NCBI RefSeq assembly: GCF_012911875.1
Contig: NZ_JAAXKZ010000027.1
Coordinates: forward strand, 1-52,954
Direction: 5' to 3'
From: Pseudonocardia bannensis
GTDB lineage: Bacteria; Actinomycetota; Actinomycetes; Mycobacteriales; Pseudonocardiaceae
Length of the DNA stretch: 52,954 nt
Shown: in pieces, positions 16,148 to 23,127 of the stretch
How positions within the stretch are numbered: the stretch's first letter is position 1
Layout: each line of letters opens with the position of its first letter
Translations under genes and position numbers: made by a program
The notes under the pieces: model-generated
What the model was told of the DNA's origin: nothing
Database searches by the model: none
Seen by the model: the letters and a program-made list of their open reading frames with translations, nothing else

Positions 16148-17278
16148 TCAGGCGTCGGTCGAGGACGGCTGCGGCGGCTGGAGTCTCGGGGATGCGCTCA
16201 GCCCGAACATCCAGGCGACGGCCTGTTCGACGCGGGCCGCCTCCCGGCCGTCGGACACCTCGGCGGGCTGCCGCGGATCGGCGTCGAGCACCTGGAGGAC
16301 CGTGGACATCACGGCGGGGCCGAGGATGCTGCGGATCGAGTCGCCCGGGTGCTCGGGATGCGGCCCGTCGACCAGCACGGCGGGGGTGCCGAGCCCGGGC
16401 GCGTCGGCGACCAGCTCGGGGTCGTCCGAGACCAGCACGGTGGCCGCCGCGACCAGGGTGACCAGCTCCGCGAGCGGCAGCGCGTGCACGACGACCGCGC
16501 GGTCGAGCTCCGCGAGGCGGCAGGCCGCGTCGTCGTCGCACAGGTCACCGAACAGCACGACCTCGGTGTCGGGATCGCGTTCCAGCAGCTCCGGCAGGTC
16601 GTCGATGATCTCGCTGGAGGCCGGGCGGTCGAGCCCCACCAGCACGAGCCGCGCCTCGCCGTCGCGGACCCGGCGGACCATCCGGGCGAAGCGCAGGTCG
16701 GCCGGCTGCGGGTTCGCGGCGATGGTGTCGCCGACGGTGATGACGTTCGGGCCGAGCGGGCTGCCCAGCGCGGGACCGCTCGTGGTCAGGAACAGCGACG
16801 CCAGCTGGCTGATGATGCGGCGGTTCGCCTCCTGCGGGAACGGGCAGAGCAGGTCGTCGGTGGCCACTCCCGCCTGCAGGTGCACGACCGGGATCTGCCG
16901 CCAGAACGCGACCTGCGCGGCGACGGCCGCGGTGACCCCGCCGCCGTGCACCATGATCGCCGTCGGGTCCTGGTCGACCAGCAGCTCGTCGAGCCGGGTC
17001 ATCAGCGTCGCGGCGACCGCGGCCGGGGCGTGCCCCGGGTTCTCGCGGAGCAGCAGCGTGATGTCGGCGGGCACGGCGAGGGCCTCGTAGGCCTCGTGAA
17101 CGGCCATCGGGTCCGGACCCGTCGCGACCGTGAACGCACGGATGCGATCGGCGTCGGCGAAGGCCGTGGCCACGGGCGCCAGACGCGCCACCTCGGGACG
17201 GCTGCCCGCGATGAGCAGCACATCATGATCGTGATCCTGGGCGGGAAGAGCGCCCAGGAGCGGGTCGAACGCCGTCAT
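16148..17278 (-). CDS. UDP-GlcNAc 2-epimerase fold protein with all catalytic acids replaced
   Basis: 376 residues, the normal WecB length, with two Rossmann-like halves. The N-terminal signature is intact (AGSRPEVARLAP, about 24-35) and PFPQEANRR (146-154) aligns with the WecB PxPEEANR motif. But the residues known as catalytic in E. coli WecB are changed: the Asp95 position is Gly113 (VHGGG), Glu117 is Gln135 (HLQAG), Glu131 is Gln149 (FPQEANR), and the His of GHRRE is missing (VGLDRPAS). It therefore should not epimerise UDP-GlcNAc by the known mechanism. It may bind a nucleotide sugar as a regulator, or be a conserved pseudoenzyme. It lies 35 bp upstream of dcd. Confidence 0.85.
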   Translation of the reverse strand: MTAFDPLLGALPAQDHDHDVLLIAGSRPEVARLAPVATAFADADRIRAFTVATGPDPMAVHEAYEALAVPADITLLLRENPGHAPAAVAATLMTRLDELLVDQDPTAIMVHGGGVTAAVAAQVAFWRQIPVVHLQAGVATDDLLCPFPQEANRRIISQLASLFLTTSGPALGSPLGPNVITVGDTIAANPQPADLRFARMVRRVRDGEARLVLVGLDRPASSEIIDDLPELLERDPDTEVVLFGDLCDDDAACRLAELDRAVVVHALPLAELVTLVAAATVLVSDDPELVADAPGLGTPAVLVDGPHPEHPGDSIRSILGPAVMSTVLQVLDADPRQPAEVSDGREAARVEQAVAWMFGLSASPRLQPPQPSSTDA

Positions 17279-17422
17279 CCGTGGATCCTTTGCGGCGGGG
17301 GAGCTGACCTGCTGGCGTTCCGCAGTGTGAACCAGGCGGACACCACGCGTCGAGATCTTTCCGGTTGCGCGAGCCTCGGAAGTGTGAGAACCACCCCGTT
17401 GGCGGCATCCGACCGGCCCTGC

Positions 17423-17450
17423 TTCACCGCTCTGCGTGAGGTGCTAAGGT
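17423..17450 (+). promoter_or_regulatory. Candidate promoter of tRNA-Gly
   Basis: TTCACC (17423-17428) and TAAGGT (17445-17450) are separated by 16 bases and end 13 bases before the mature tRNA 5' end. Both boxes are two mismatches from consensus, which is ordinary in GC-rich actinobacteria. Position is the main support. Confidence 0.45.
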
Positions 17451-17463
17451 TCAGACGCGCACT

Positions 17464-17534
17464 GCGGATGTAGTTCAATGGTAGAACATCAGCTTCCCAA
17501 GCTGAATACGCGGGTTCGATTCCCGTCATCCGCT
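17464..17534 (+). tRNA. tRNA-Gly (anticodon CCC)
   Basis: A 71-base cloverleaf. The acceptor stem GCGGATG pairs with CATCCGC; the D-arm contains AGTTCAATGGTAGAA. The anticodon stem TCAGC/GCTGA encloses loop TTCCCAA with anticodon CCC. The T-arm is CGGGTTCGATTCCCG. CCA is not encoded. The gene's 3' half is the integration site of the island that follows, whose left end leaves the tRNA intact; a second copy of the 3' part lies at 21859. Confidence 0.97.
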
Positions 17535-17552
17535 CTCACCACGAAGGCCCAG
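17497..17552. repeat. attL: tRNA-Gly 3' end direct repeat
   Basis: 42 bp (17497-17538) are identical to 21859-21900. With a single mismatch at 17539 the match extends to 56 bp (21859-21914). It starts in the anticodon loop and covers the T-arm and acceptor 3' strand, the classical attachment core of tyrosine-integrase elements. The partner copy lies 4362 bp downstream. Confidence 0.9.
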
Positions 17553-17587
17553 CTCAGACGGTGTCCACACCGGAGCTGGGCCTTCGT
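17541..17587. terminator. Hairpin after tRNA-Gly
   Basis: Arms ACGAAGGCCCAGCT (17541-17554) and AGCTGGGCCTTCGT (17574-17587) are perfect 14-bp complements. The loop holds a second small hairpin (CGGTGT/ACACCG). It probably terminates the tRNA and, in the other direction, the integrase. The equivalent hairpin after the second att copy (21903-21949) differs by paired, compensating bases. Confidence 0.65.
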
Positions 17588-17629
17588 CGTTCGGTGATCC
17601 ACTCACCGCGTGGGCCATTAGCGGGCCAT

Positions 17630-17857
17630 TCAGCCGACCGGAACCAGGGCGCCCAAGGCACCGTCCTCGTCGTCGTCCTGGCCGTCGGTGACCTCGCGCC
17701 CCTCGACCAGCGCGCTGAGCCGGTCGGCGATCCGGCGGTCGGCCTCGCTCGTCGCACGCTGGTAGATCAGCGCCGCCCTCATGTCGTCGTGCCCCATCCG
17801 GGCCATCAGATCGCGGGTACTCGCGCCGGTCTGGGCGGCGAAGAGGTTGCCCGCGTG
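17630..17857 (-). pseudogene. int: Tyrosine integrase, C-terminal remnant
   Basis: Reading from 17857 to a TGA at 17632-17630, 75 residues match the end of actinobacterial phage/ICE integrases. These are HAGNLFAAQTGAS, then MARMGHDDM (catalytic His region), then ALIYQRATS with the presumed nucleophile Tyr, and finally a variable tail. In frame just upstream is TAA at the place of the usual LRH arginine, and nothing upstream resembles the rest of an integrase. About 300 residues are therefore missing. The position next to the tRNA attachment site and the orientation are normal for such elements. Mobility by its own integrase is lost. Confidence 0.75.
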
Positions 17858-17932
17858 TTACCCGGCCCGGCACGACCGAAGTGGCGACCGATCACAAGCG
17901 AGGGGGAGCGGCAGGGGTCCCGCGGCCCTCGA

Positions 17933-18793
17933 CTACGCAGACGCTCGGAGCTTTGTCATCGCGGCGATCAAGCGGTCCCAGGTGTGCGGCGGGGGGAGCT
18001 GGTGGCCGACGTCGACGAGCTCTAGGAGCCGGGCCCCGGGGATGGCCTCGGCGAGCGCCTTGCCATGGTCGAGCGGGAACATCGGATCGGCCGTTCCGTG
18101 GACCACGAGCGTCGGAATGCCTGCGAGATCGCTCAGCGCGTAGGGGGCTTCGTCGCCGTAGGCGAGCATGAAGTGGTTGGTCATCATGCTCGGCAGGTTC
18201 CCGGTGCGGTCGACAACCTGCGCCGCGATCGCGTGCAGACGATCCTCGTCGAAGTTGCCGGGGCCCGCGAAGGGACGTTCGCCCTCGACGATGTAGCCAA
18301 TGACCGCGGCCGGGTCCGTCCAGTCGAGTTCGGCGGTCTTCTCGGTGAACAGTTGCCTGATCTCCGGTGCCGGGCCGGGCAGGCCGTCGATGGCAGGGTC
18401 CGCCGGGCTGGTGGAAATCAGGGTGAGTGATGCGACCCGCTCGCGATACCGGGCGGCGAGTTGCTGCGCGATACCGCCGCCCATCGACAGCCCGGCCAGG
18501 TGCGCCCGTTGGATGCCCAGCTGGTCCAGGACAGCGACTGCGTCGGTGACAAGGTCCGCACCGGTGTAGCCCGGTTCACCAGTCGGGTACGCGGTGGACT
18601 CTCCGGTGTCGCGTTGGTCGAAACGGACCACTCGATAGCCACTGGACACGAACTTCGCGCACAGCTCGTCATCCCACCAATCCTTCGACCAGGTTGCGCC
18701 CCCGAGCAGCAGGAGCGGGTGTGCGCTGTCGTCGCCGATCGACTCGACGTACAGCTCGGTCCGGTCATCAATTCGGACGATGCGTGTGGTCAC
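17933..18793 (-). CDS. Alpha/beta hydrolase
   Basis: 286 residues from GTG 18793, chosen because GAAGGA lies 7 bases upstream; an earlier in-frame start at 18823 is less likely. The nucleophile elbow is GLSMGG, the acid is in HGTADPMFP, and the His is in DVGHQLP, so the triad is complete. An oxyanion-side segment LLLGGATWSKDWWDD follows the first strand. Similar proteins are esterases or resistance-type hydrolases of aromatic polyketides, but the substrate cannot be deduced. It is the only ordinary gene in the tRNA island. Its 3' end lies close to the integrase remnant and its 5' side close to the group II intron 3' end (93 bp). Confidence 0.85.
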   Translation of the reverse strand: MTTRIVRIDDRTELYVESIGDDSAHPLLLLGGATWSKDWWDDELCAKFVSSGYRVVRFDQRDTGESTAYPTGEPGYTGADLVTDAVAVLDQLGIQRAHLAGLSMGGGIAQQLAARYRERVASLTLISTSPADPAIDGLPGPAPEIRQLFTEKTAELDWTDPAAVIGYIVEGERPFAGPGNFDEDRLHAIAAQVVDRTGNLPSMMTNHFMLAYGDEAPYALSDLAGIPTLVVHGTADPMFPLDHGKALAEAIPGARLLELVDVGHQLPPPHTWDRLIAAMTKLRASA

Positions 18794-18927
18794 TGCGAGA
18801 TCCTTCGGTCGACTGCATGCCACACAGGCAGACTCGTCGGCGGTCCAGGACTCATCGTGCGCCTAGGGAACCACACGAGAACCCGGGTCGGGTAGCCCCG
18901 GCGCATCACTGCGCCGGGGCCCCCTCA

Positions 18928-18961
18928 GAACCGGGCGTGCAAGTTTCCTCGCACCCGGCTC
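18928..18961 (-). ncRNA. Group II intron domain V
   Basis: The catalytic hairpin of the intron. The strand GAGCCGGGTGCGAGG pairs with TTGCACGCCCGGTTC, ending in the family-typical GGTTCTGAGGGGG junction. It lies 20 bases after the RT stop codon, as usual. Confidence 0.85.
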
Positions 18962-18980
18962 AAGCAAGCCGCGAGGGCTG

Positions 18981-20783
18981 TCAGGCGCGCAGAAGTGCTG
19001 GACCGATGCCTCCACGAGGTGACGCAGAGCGTCGGCATCGGGTGTGTACGAGGTGTAGGCGGTCCCGGTCCGGTGTGCCCGGCTCCGCGCCCCCGGCGAT
19101 CTTCAGGCTGTGCTTGGAGATCGCCTTGCGAGTGACGCGGAACCACTGCTCCCACTCCTCGGTCGAGGTGGGCGCGTGGTCGGCGTGGAGCAGGTAGTCC
19201 CCGCAGATCGGGCAGCGCCCGTGCTGACGTTGGAGCTGGAACACGGCATAGCGGCCCAGCGGGGGTTTGTGCTTGCGACGCCGGCGGGCCCAGTAGTCGG
19301 CCAGGGCGGGGTCATCTGGTGACGAACCGCCGGTGACCAGCTGGTGCCGGACGATCCTGGTCCAGGAGAACTTGAGGAGGTAGACGCCGCTGTCGCGGTC
19401 GCCGAGCACCCATCGGTCCTTCCGGTGAGGATGGAACCTGCCGAAGTAGCGGTCGGCGATCCACTTCTTCGGCTTGTTGCGGTGGCGGCGTGTGGCCCAC
19501 TTGAGCGCGAGTTTCCACACGTAGTCGTCCAGCAGCGAGAACACTCCGCTGGACACCGCCGCCCGGTAGTAGGCCGCCCACCCGGAGATGATCGGGTTGA
19601 GGGTCTGGATCAACGCGAGCACCGTTGCGCCGCGCATCTTCTGGAACACCTCGCGCAGCCGTTTCCGGATCCGCGTGATGGCCGCCGTGCTGGGCTTGAT
19701 CAGCAGCTTGCCGTTGGGGTAGCGGCGGATGTTGAACCCGAGGAAGTCGAACCCGCGATCTGCATGCGTGATCGACGTCTTGTCCTCGTTGAGGGCGAGT
19801 CCTCGGACCGCCAGCCACTGGGCAAGCCGTGCCTTGACTTGTTCGGCCTGCTGCTGGCTGTGGCAGGCGACGACGAAGTCGTCGGCGTAGCGCACCAGCA
19901 CCGGGGACGTCGCCAGCGCCCACGTGCTGCGGGCGGTGCTGGTTCGATAACGAACCCCGGCGGCCTGTTCGAGCCCGTGCAGCGCGACGTTCAACAGGAC
20001 GGGGCTGATCACCCCGCCCTGCGGGGTTCCCTCCTCGGTTGGAGCGAACCCCTTGCCCGGTTCGAACACGCCCGCCTTGAGCCATTGCCGGGTCGTTTCC
20101 CGTCCGGGGAACGACCCGAGCGCGGCCAATAGCTGGGAATGGTCGATCCGGTCGAACGCCGCGGTCAGATCCGCGTCCAGGATCCACAGCCGTCGGGCGC
20201 CTCGCCCGTGCAGCGTATTGAAGATGGCCTCGATCGCGTCGTGACAGCCCCGTCCCGGCCGGAATCCATAGGATCGGATCTCGAACCGGGCTTCCCACTC
20301 GGGTTCCAACGCGTTCTTCACGCGGGCTTGCAGCACCCGGTCGAAGATCACGGGAATGCCGAGCGGTCGGAGTTTGTGGCCTGCACCGGCCTTGGGTATG
20401 TACATCCGCTTGACCGGCAGGGGCTGCCAGGTCGCGGCCTCGCGTGGCACGCGTGCCACCAGGTCCGCCCTGGCCTCGTCGGTGAGCGCCACCTCACCAT
20501 CGACCCCGGCCGTCGCGCGGCCAGCGTTGAGCTCGGTGACCCGCTCCACGCCCAGAAGCGTGTTGCTGTGGCTGCGGAGCATCAGTTTCTGCAGGTTGCG
20601 GACCCTCTTGTGGTCCCCGGCCTGCGCAGCCTTGAAGATCCTCTGTCGAAGCCGCCCTACGTTGTCCCGAGCCGCGCGCATGCTGACACCTGGTGTCGGT
20701 CTGCGCGGCTGCCCGGACTCGCCCTCCGGTCCGTTCGCCACGGCGGCGCGTTCCGCATCTACCGCGGTGTGCGTGTGTGCCAT
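18981..20783 (-). CDS. ltrA: Group II intron reverse transcriptase/maturase (LtrA-type) with HNH domain
   Basis: 600 residues. The RT domain (about 95-340) has KAGAGHKLRPLGIP, FRPGRGCHDAIEA, GTPQGGVISPVLLN and the active site RYADDFVVA. The maturase domain X follows (about 380-470, SGWAAYYRAAVSSGVFS). The C-terminus is an HNH endonuclease-like zinc domain (RCPICGDYL, HADHAP, LHLVHTRCRR). It would promote splicing of its own RNA and copy the intron into target DNA. The reading frame is intact. Confidence 0.93.
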   Translation of the reverse strand: MAHTHTAVDAERAAVANGPEGESGQPRRPTPGVSMRAARDNVGRLRQRIFKAAQAGDHKRVRNLQKLMLRSHSNTLLGVERVTELNAGRATAGVDGEVALTDEARADLVARVPREAATWQPLPVKRMYIPKAGAGHKLRPLGIPVIFDRVLQARVKNALEPEWEARFEIRSYGFRPGRGCHDAIEAIFNTLHGRGARRLWILDADLTAAFDRIDHSQLLAALGSFPGRETTRQWLKAGVFEPGKGFAPTEEGTPQGGVISPVLLNVALHGLEQAAGVRYRTSTARSTWALATSPVLVRYADDFVVACHSQQQAEQVKARLAQWLAVRGLALNEDKTSITHADRGFDFLGFNIRRYPNGKLLIKPSTAAITRIRKRLREVFQKMRGATVLALIQTLNPIISGWAAYYRAAVSSGVFSLLDDYVWKLALKWATRRHRNKPKKWIADRYFGRFHPHRKDRWVLGDRDSGVYLLKFSWTRIVRHQLVTGGSSPDDPALADYWARRRRKHKPPLGRYAVFQLQRQHGRCPICGDYLLHADHAPTSTEEWEQWFRVTRKAISKHSLKIAGGAEPGTPDRDRLHLVHTRCRRSASPRGGIGPALLRA

Positions 20784-21460
20784 CGGCGTCCAACTTGCCC
20801 TTCGGTGAAGACGTCTGCGAGAGACGATTCCAACAGCTCACCTGCCCACTTCAGCACCCCAACATCGGGGCTCGGCGCCTGGCGGGCGCCGGTATCCGGC
20901 CACTTATCCGAGGAGCCACGGCAGGAGGACGCCGATCACCCGCTCCCGGTTTCGTGTCGCCTTTCGGCCACCGGCATTCGCTTCTTGGGCATCCTGTTCC
21001 CGTCAAGGAATTCGGCCTTCCTCGCGGTCGGCCTACCCCGCCAATTGCGGGGACCCGACGGGGTTCCCACGTTCCGCACGTGTGAGATGCGACCGGATTG
21101 GGTGCCCTCTCTACTCCGGGACGGCGGTGCTCACACGACCGACCAGAGCTCTTCGGTCGCCGCCTGCCGCTTCCCAGCGGCCAGTCCTATACCCCGGCTC
21201 GGCATCCCATCTCCGAGGCTGTCCGATGACGAAGCATTCGAGGATTCACCTACATTCACCCGCCCGGTCTTCCCCTCGCCTGTGATCCCCGGATGGAGCG
21301 GGGACCCTTGGGCTTCTCCCTCAAGCTTCGGACCCCGCCGTCACCAGCGACGCCCGTTGAGGTGGGGACAGGCCCCTGAGCACTGGCCTGGAACTACCCG
21401 ATCGACATCGTCGATCCTCCAATCCGTAGTTCACTCACGACGTGCGACCTCGTGTCGCAC

Positions 21461-21858
21461 GCTCTGCCCGGACCCGACACCGCTCGGAGACCAAGGAGTT
21501 CGGCGGGGTGGTGATCTCCTCACGGCACGCCCGAGGGCTACCGGGCTGCGAGGAGATCACCACCAACACTCGGTGTGAGCAGGAAGACGGCTCGCGCAGA
21601 CCATGCACGGACGCAGACGGTCTGGTCACGGCTCAGGCGCAGGTCAAGAACCGGTCGGCCGTCCACCGTCAAGCCGCTCCCTGAGTCGGAGCATGGTGCA
21701 CGCCGCGGCGGGCCACGACGAGCAGAGCGGCCAGCACACGGGAGTGCGGCAAGGAAACGGCCGGGCCATTCGCGGCGGTCAACTGCGGTCACTGACGGCT
21801 CCTCAGGACCGAGCTACCGCCGAGGTCAGGGGCAAGACGTGCGGGCGGCAGGCTGCTT
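21461..21858. other. Non-coding stretch between intron and second att copy, with an inverted repeat
   Basis: About 400 bp with no convincing gene; frames here lack family resemblance. A perfect 15-bp inverted repeat, GGTGGTGATCTCCTC (21507-21521) and GAGGAGATCACCACC (21550-21564), separated by 28 bases, is the one clear structure. It is the upstream exon side of the group II intron. It may be a leftover of the element's original control region. Confidence 0.6.
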
Positions 21859-21914
21859 CCAAGCTGAATACGCGGGTTCGATTCCCGTCATCCGCTCTCA
21901 TCACGAAGGCCCAG
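21859..21914. repeat. attR: partial tRNA-Gly copy
   Basis: 42 bp identical to 17497-17538, and 56 bp with one mismatch. Only the 3' part of the tRNA is present (CCAAGCTGAA through the acceptor strand); the sequence upstream differs by a missing C and then diverges. It marks the far end of the 4.36-kb island. Confidence 0.9.
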
Positions 21915-21949
21915 GTCGCAGGGCGTCCAACCCGGACCTGGGCCTTCGT
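21903..21949. terminator. Second tRNA-Gly-type hairpin
   Basis: Perfect 14-bp arms ACGAAGGCCCAGGT (21903-21916) and ACCTGGGCCTTCGT (21936-21949). It has the same design as 17541-17587 but with compensating changes at the stem base near the loop. It probably represents the original or an older downstream flank of the tRNA. Confidence 0.6.
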
Positions 21950-22188
21950 CGTTCGTCGATCGACTCGCACCGTGTGCCCTCCGCGTGCCCTCAGCCCGTC
22001 AGCCCAAGGGGACGCGAGGAGATCGTCTCTCCGGCAGCGGCGGTTGCCGGTGTCAGCAGAGCCGTCGTCGGATCCCCCGGCCGGGCCTGGGACATCCTGC
22101 TCCTGGAAGGCCTACCGTTCGTCGCGGCCACGGTGTGCCCCGACGCACCTCAAGGGTGAAGAGGGACGATGCCGGGTAGTCGCGACAC

Positions 22189-22623
22189 ATGGCGGCGATC
22201 GGCGGCGTCACCCGGACACTGGGGTCCGTGCGGGCGGGAAGGTGCAGCTTGGCTGAGTCGAATGCTCCCCGACGGTCACTCAGCCTCACCTTCCACGACG
22301 TCACCCGCCTCCGGGAGTTGCGCCAGTGGCTACGGGCGAACCTGCCCGAGGGCGAGGACATCGAACTCGACGCCGAACTCGTCTGCACCGAACTGGTCAC
22401 CAACGCCGTCGAGCACGGCGGCGGGCTCTGTGCGATACGGATCGACGTCGACGACGACCGCGTGCACATCGAGGTCGACGACGTTCACGCCTTCGCCCCG
22501 CTCACCGTGGGCCGGTCCCGGTTCGGCAGGCATCGCGGACGAGGACTGACGATCATCGACGCCGTCGCCACGTGGGGCGTCACGAGAACCGCCACCGGCA
22601 AGACGGTCTGGGCCACGATCTAG
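22189..22623 (+). CDS. RsbW-like ATP-binding protein (anti-sigma kinase family)
   Basis: Up to 144 residues; the conserved part begins near SLSLTFHDVTRL. The HATPase fold has the N-box ELVTNAVEHGG (about 68-78), IEVDD in the G1 position and RGRGLTIIDAVATWG for the G2/ATP lid. Such short single-domain proteins bind ATP and often act as anti-sigma factors or kinases of STAS anti-sigma antagonists. No sigma factor or STAS gene is adjacent. The start is uncertain: ATG 22189, GTG 22228 or a TTG at 22249 are possible. It is the first intact gene after the tRNA island. Confidence 0.75.
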   Translation: MAAIGGVTRTLGSVRAGRCSLAESNAPRRSLSLTFHDVTRLRELRQWLRANLPEGEDIELDAELVCTELVTNAVEHGGGLCAIRIDVDDDRVHIEVDDVHAFAPLTVGRSRFGRHRGRGLTIIDAVATWGVTRTATGKTVWATI

Positions 22624-22710
22624 CGCTCCACACCGACCATCCACTGCGTCCCCCGGCGTTCGCGCATATCAGACCGCACGAGGGCCCGGGACGAGGACCG
22701 GACCATCGCA

Positions 22711-22938
22711 TCACCTTCGGCCAGGACAGGTCAGCGGGCCGCCGGCGCGGCCGGGCCAGGCGGCGGCCATCATCTGCCACGTGCGCCGGCCGAACAGCAG
22801 CGCCTCCGTCGTCCCCCTGAGCTCGTTGAACATCGGCCCCATGGTCTGCGGGTCGAAATACGGCATCGACCAGCCGCCGTGGGTCAAGCCGCCGTCGGTG
22901 CCCTCCTCGCGGCCGGGCGCCTGCACGACGCCGTCCAC
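22711..22938 (-). pseudogene. DHFR/RibD C-terminal family protein, N-terminal remnant
   Basis: The sequence from GTG 22938 (DGVVQAPGREEGTDGG, then HGGWSMPYFDP and EALLFGRRTWQMMAAAWP) matches the first ~65 residues of the dihydrofolate-reductase-like RibD C-terminal family. Family members continue for another ~120 residues. Here the match ends after WPGRAGGP, and the frame closes after a few unrelated residues. The usual first strand before SLDG is also weak. It is probably a truncated relic near the IS insertion and tRNA island. Confidence 0.6.
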
Positions 22939-23075
22939 GTTCGGACTCCCACCCGGAACCTCGGCGACCCGACGACCAGACCACGGCCCTCGACCGGGTG
23001 GCGCGACCGGGCAGAGCTCCCGTCCTCGGCGATGTCCTGCCGGCGCAGTGCGGTCGCCTACCCCGGCACCGATAC

Positions 23076-23079
23076 CTAG
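23076..23079. repeat. Target-site duplication CTAG, left
   Basis: CTAG at 23076-23079 matches CTAG at 24483-24486, flanking the IS. Four-base YTAR duplications are typical of the IS701 family. Confidence 0.8.
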
Positions 23080-23127
23080 TACTCCAGCCGCAGTTCGTTA
23101 TTGGCTCTTCCGATAGGGTTCGATCTT

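Larger units (their letters stand above)
18887..21460 (-). mobile_element. Group II intron with reverse transcriptase
   Basis: About 2.57 kb on the minus strand. The proposed 5' end is the GTGCG at 21460-21456, followed by a hairpin-forming start. About 670 bases of RNA-only sequence (domains I-IV) precede the RT frame. Domain V is the 34-base GAGCCGGGTGCGAGG... hairpin (18961-18928) with the AGGAAACTT-type loop region. Domain VI is GCCCCGGCGCA/TGCGCCGGGGC (18895-18920), and the 3' end CTACCCGAC is near 18887. All parts needed for self-splicing and retrohoming appear present. Exact ends are inferred from conserved termini. Confidence 0.85.

Noticed and set aside
17275..17529. 84-codon minus-strand frame starting MTGIEPAYSAWEAD across the tRNA
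   Set aside because: This is the well-known false protein made by translating the antisense of a tRNA; the tRNA cloverleaf explains the bases.
17554..17873. Two minus-strand frames over the integrase remnant
   Set aside because: The third frame carries the integrase motifs; these two are out of frame with it and Arg/Pro-rich.
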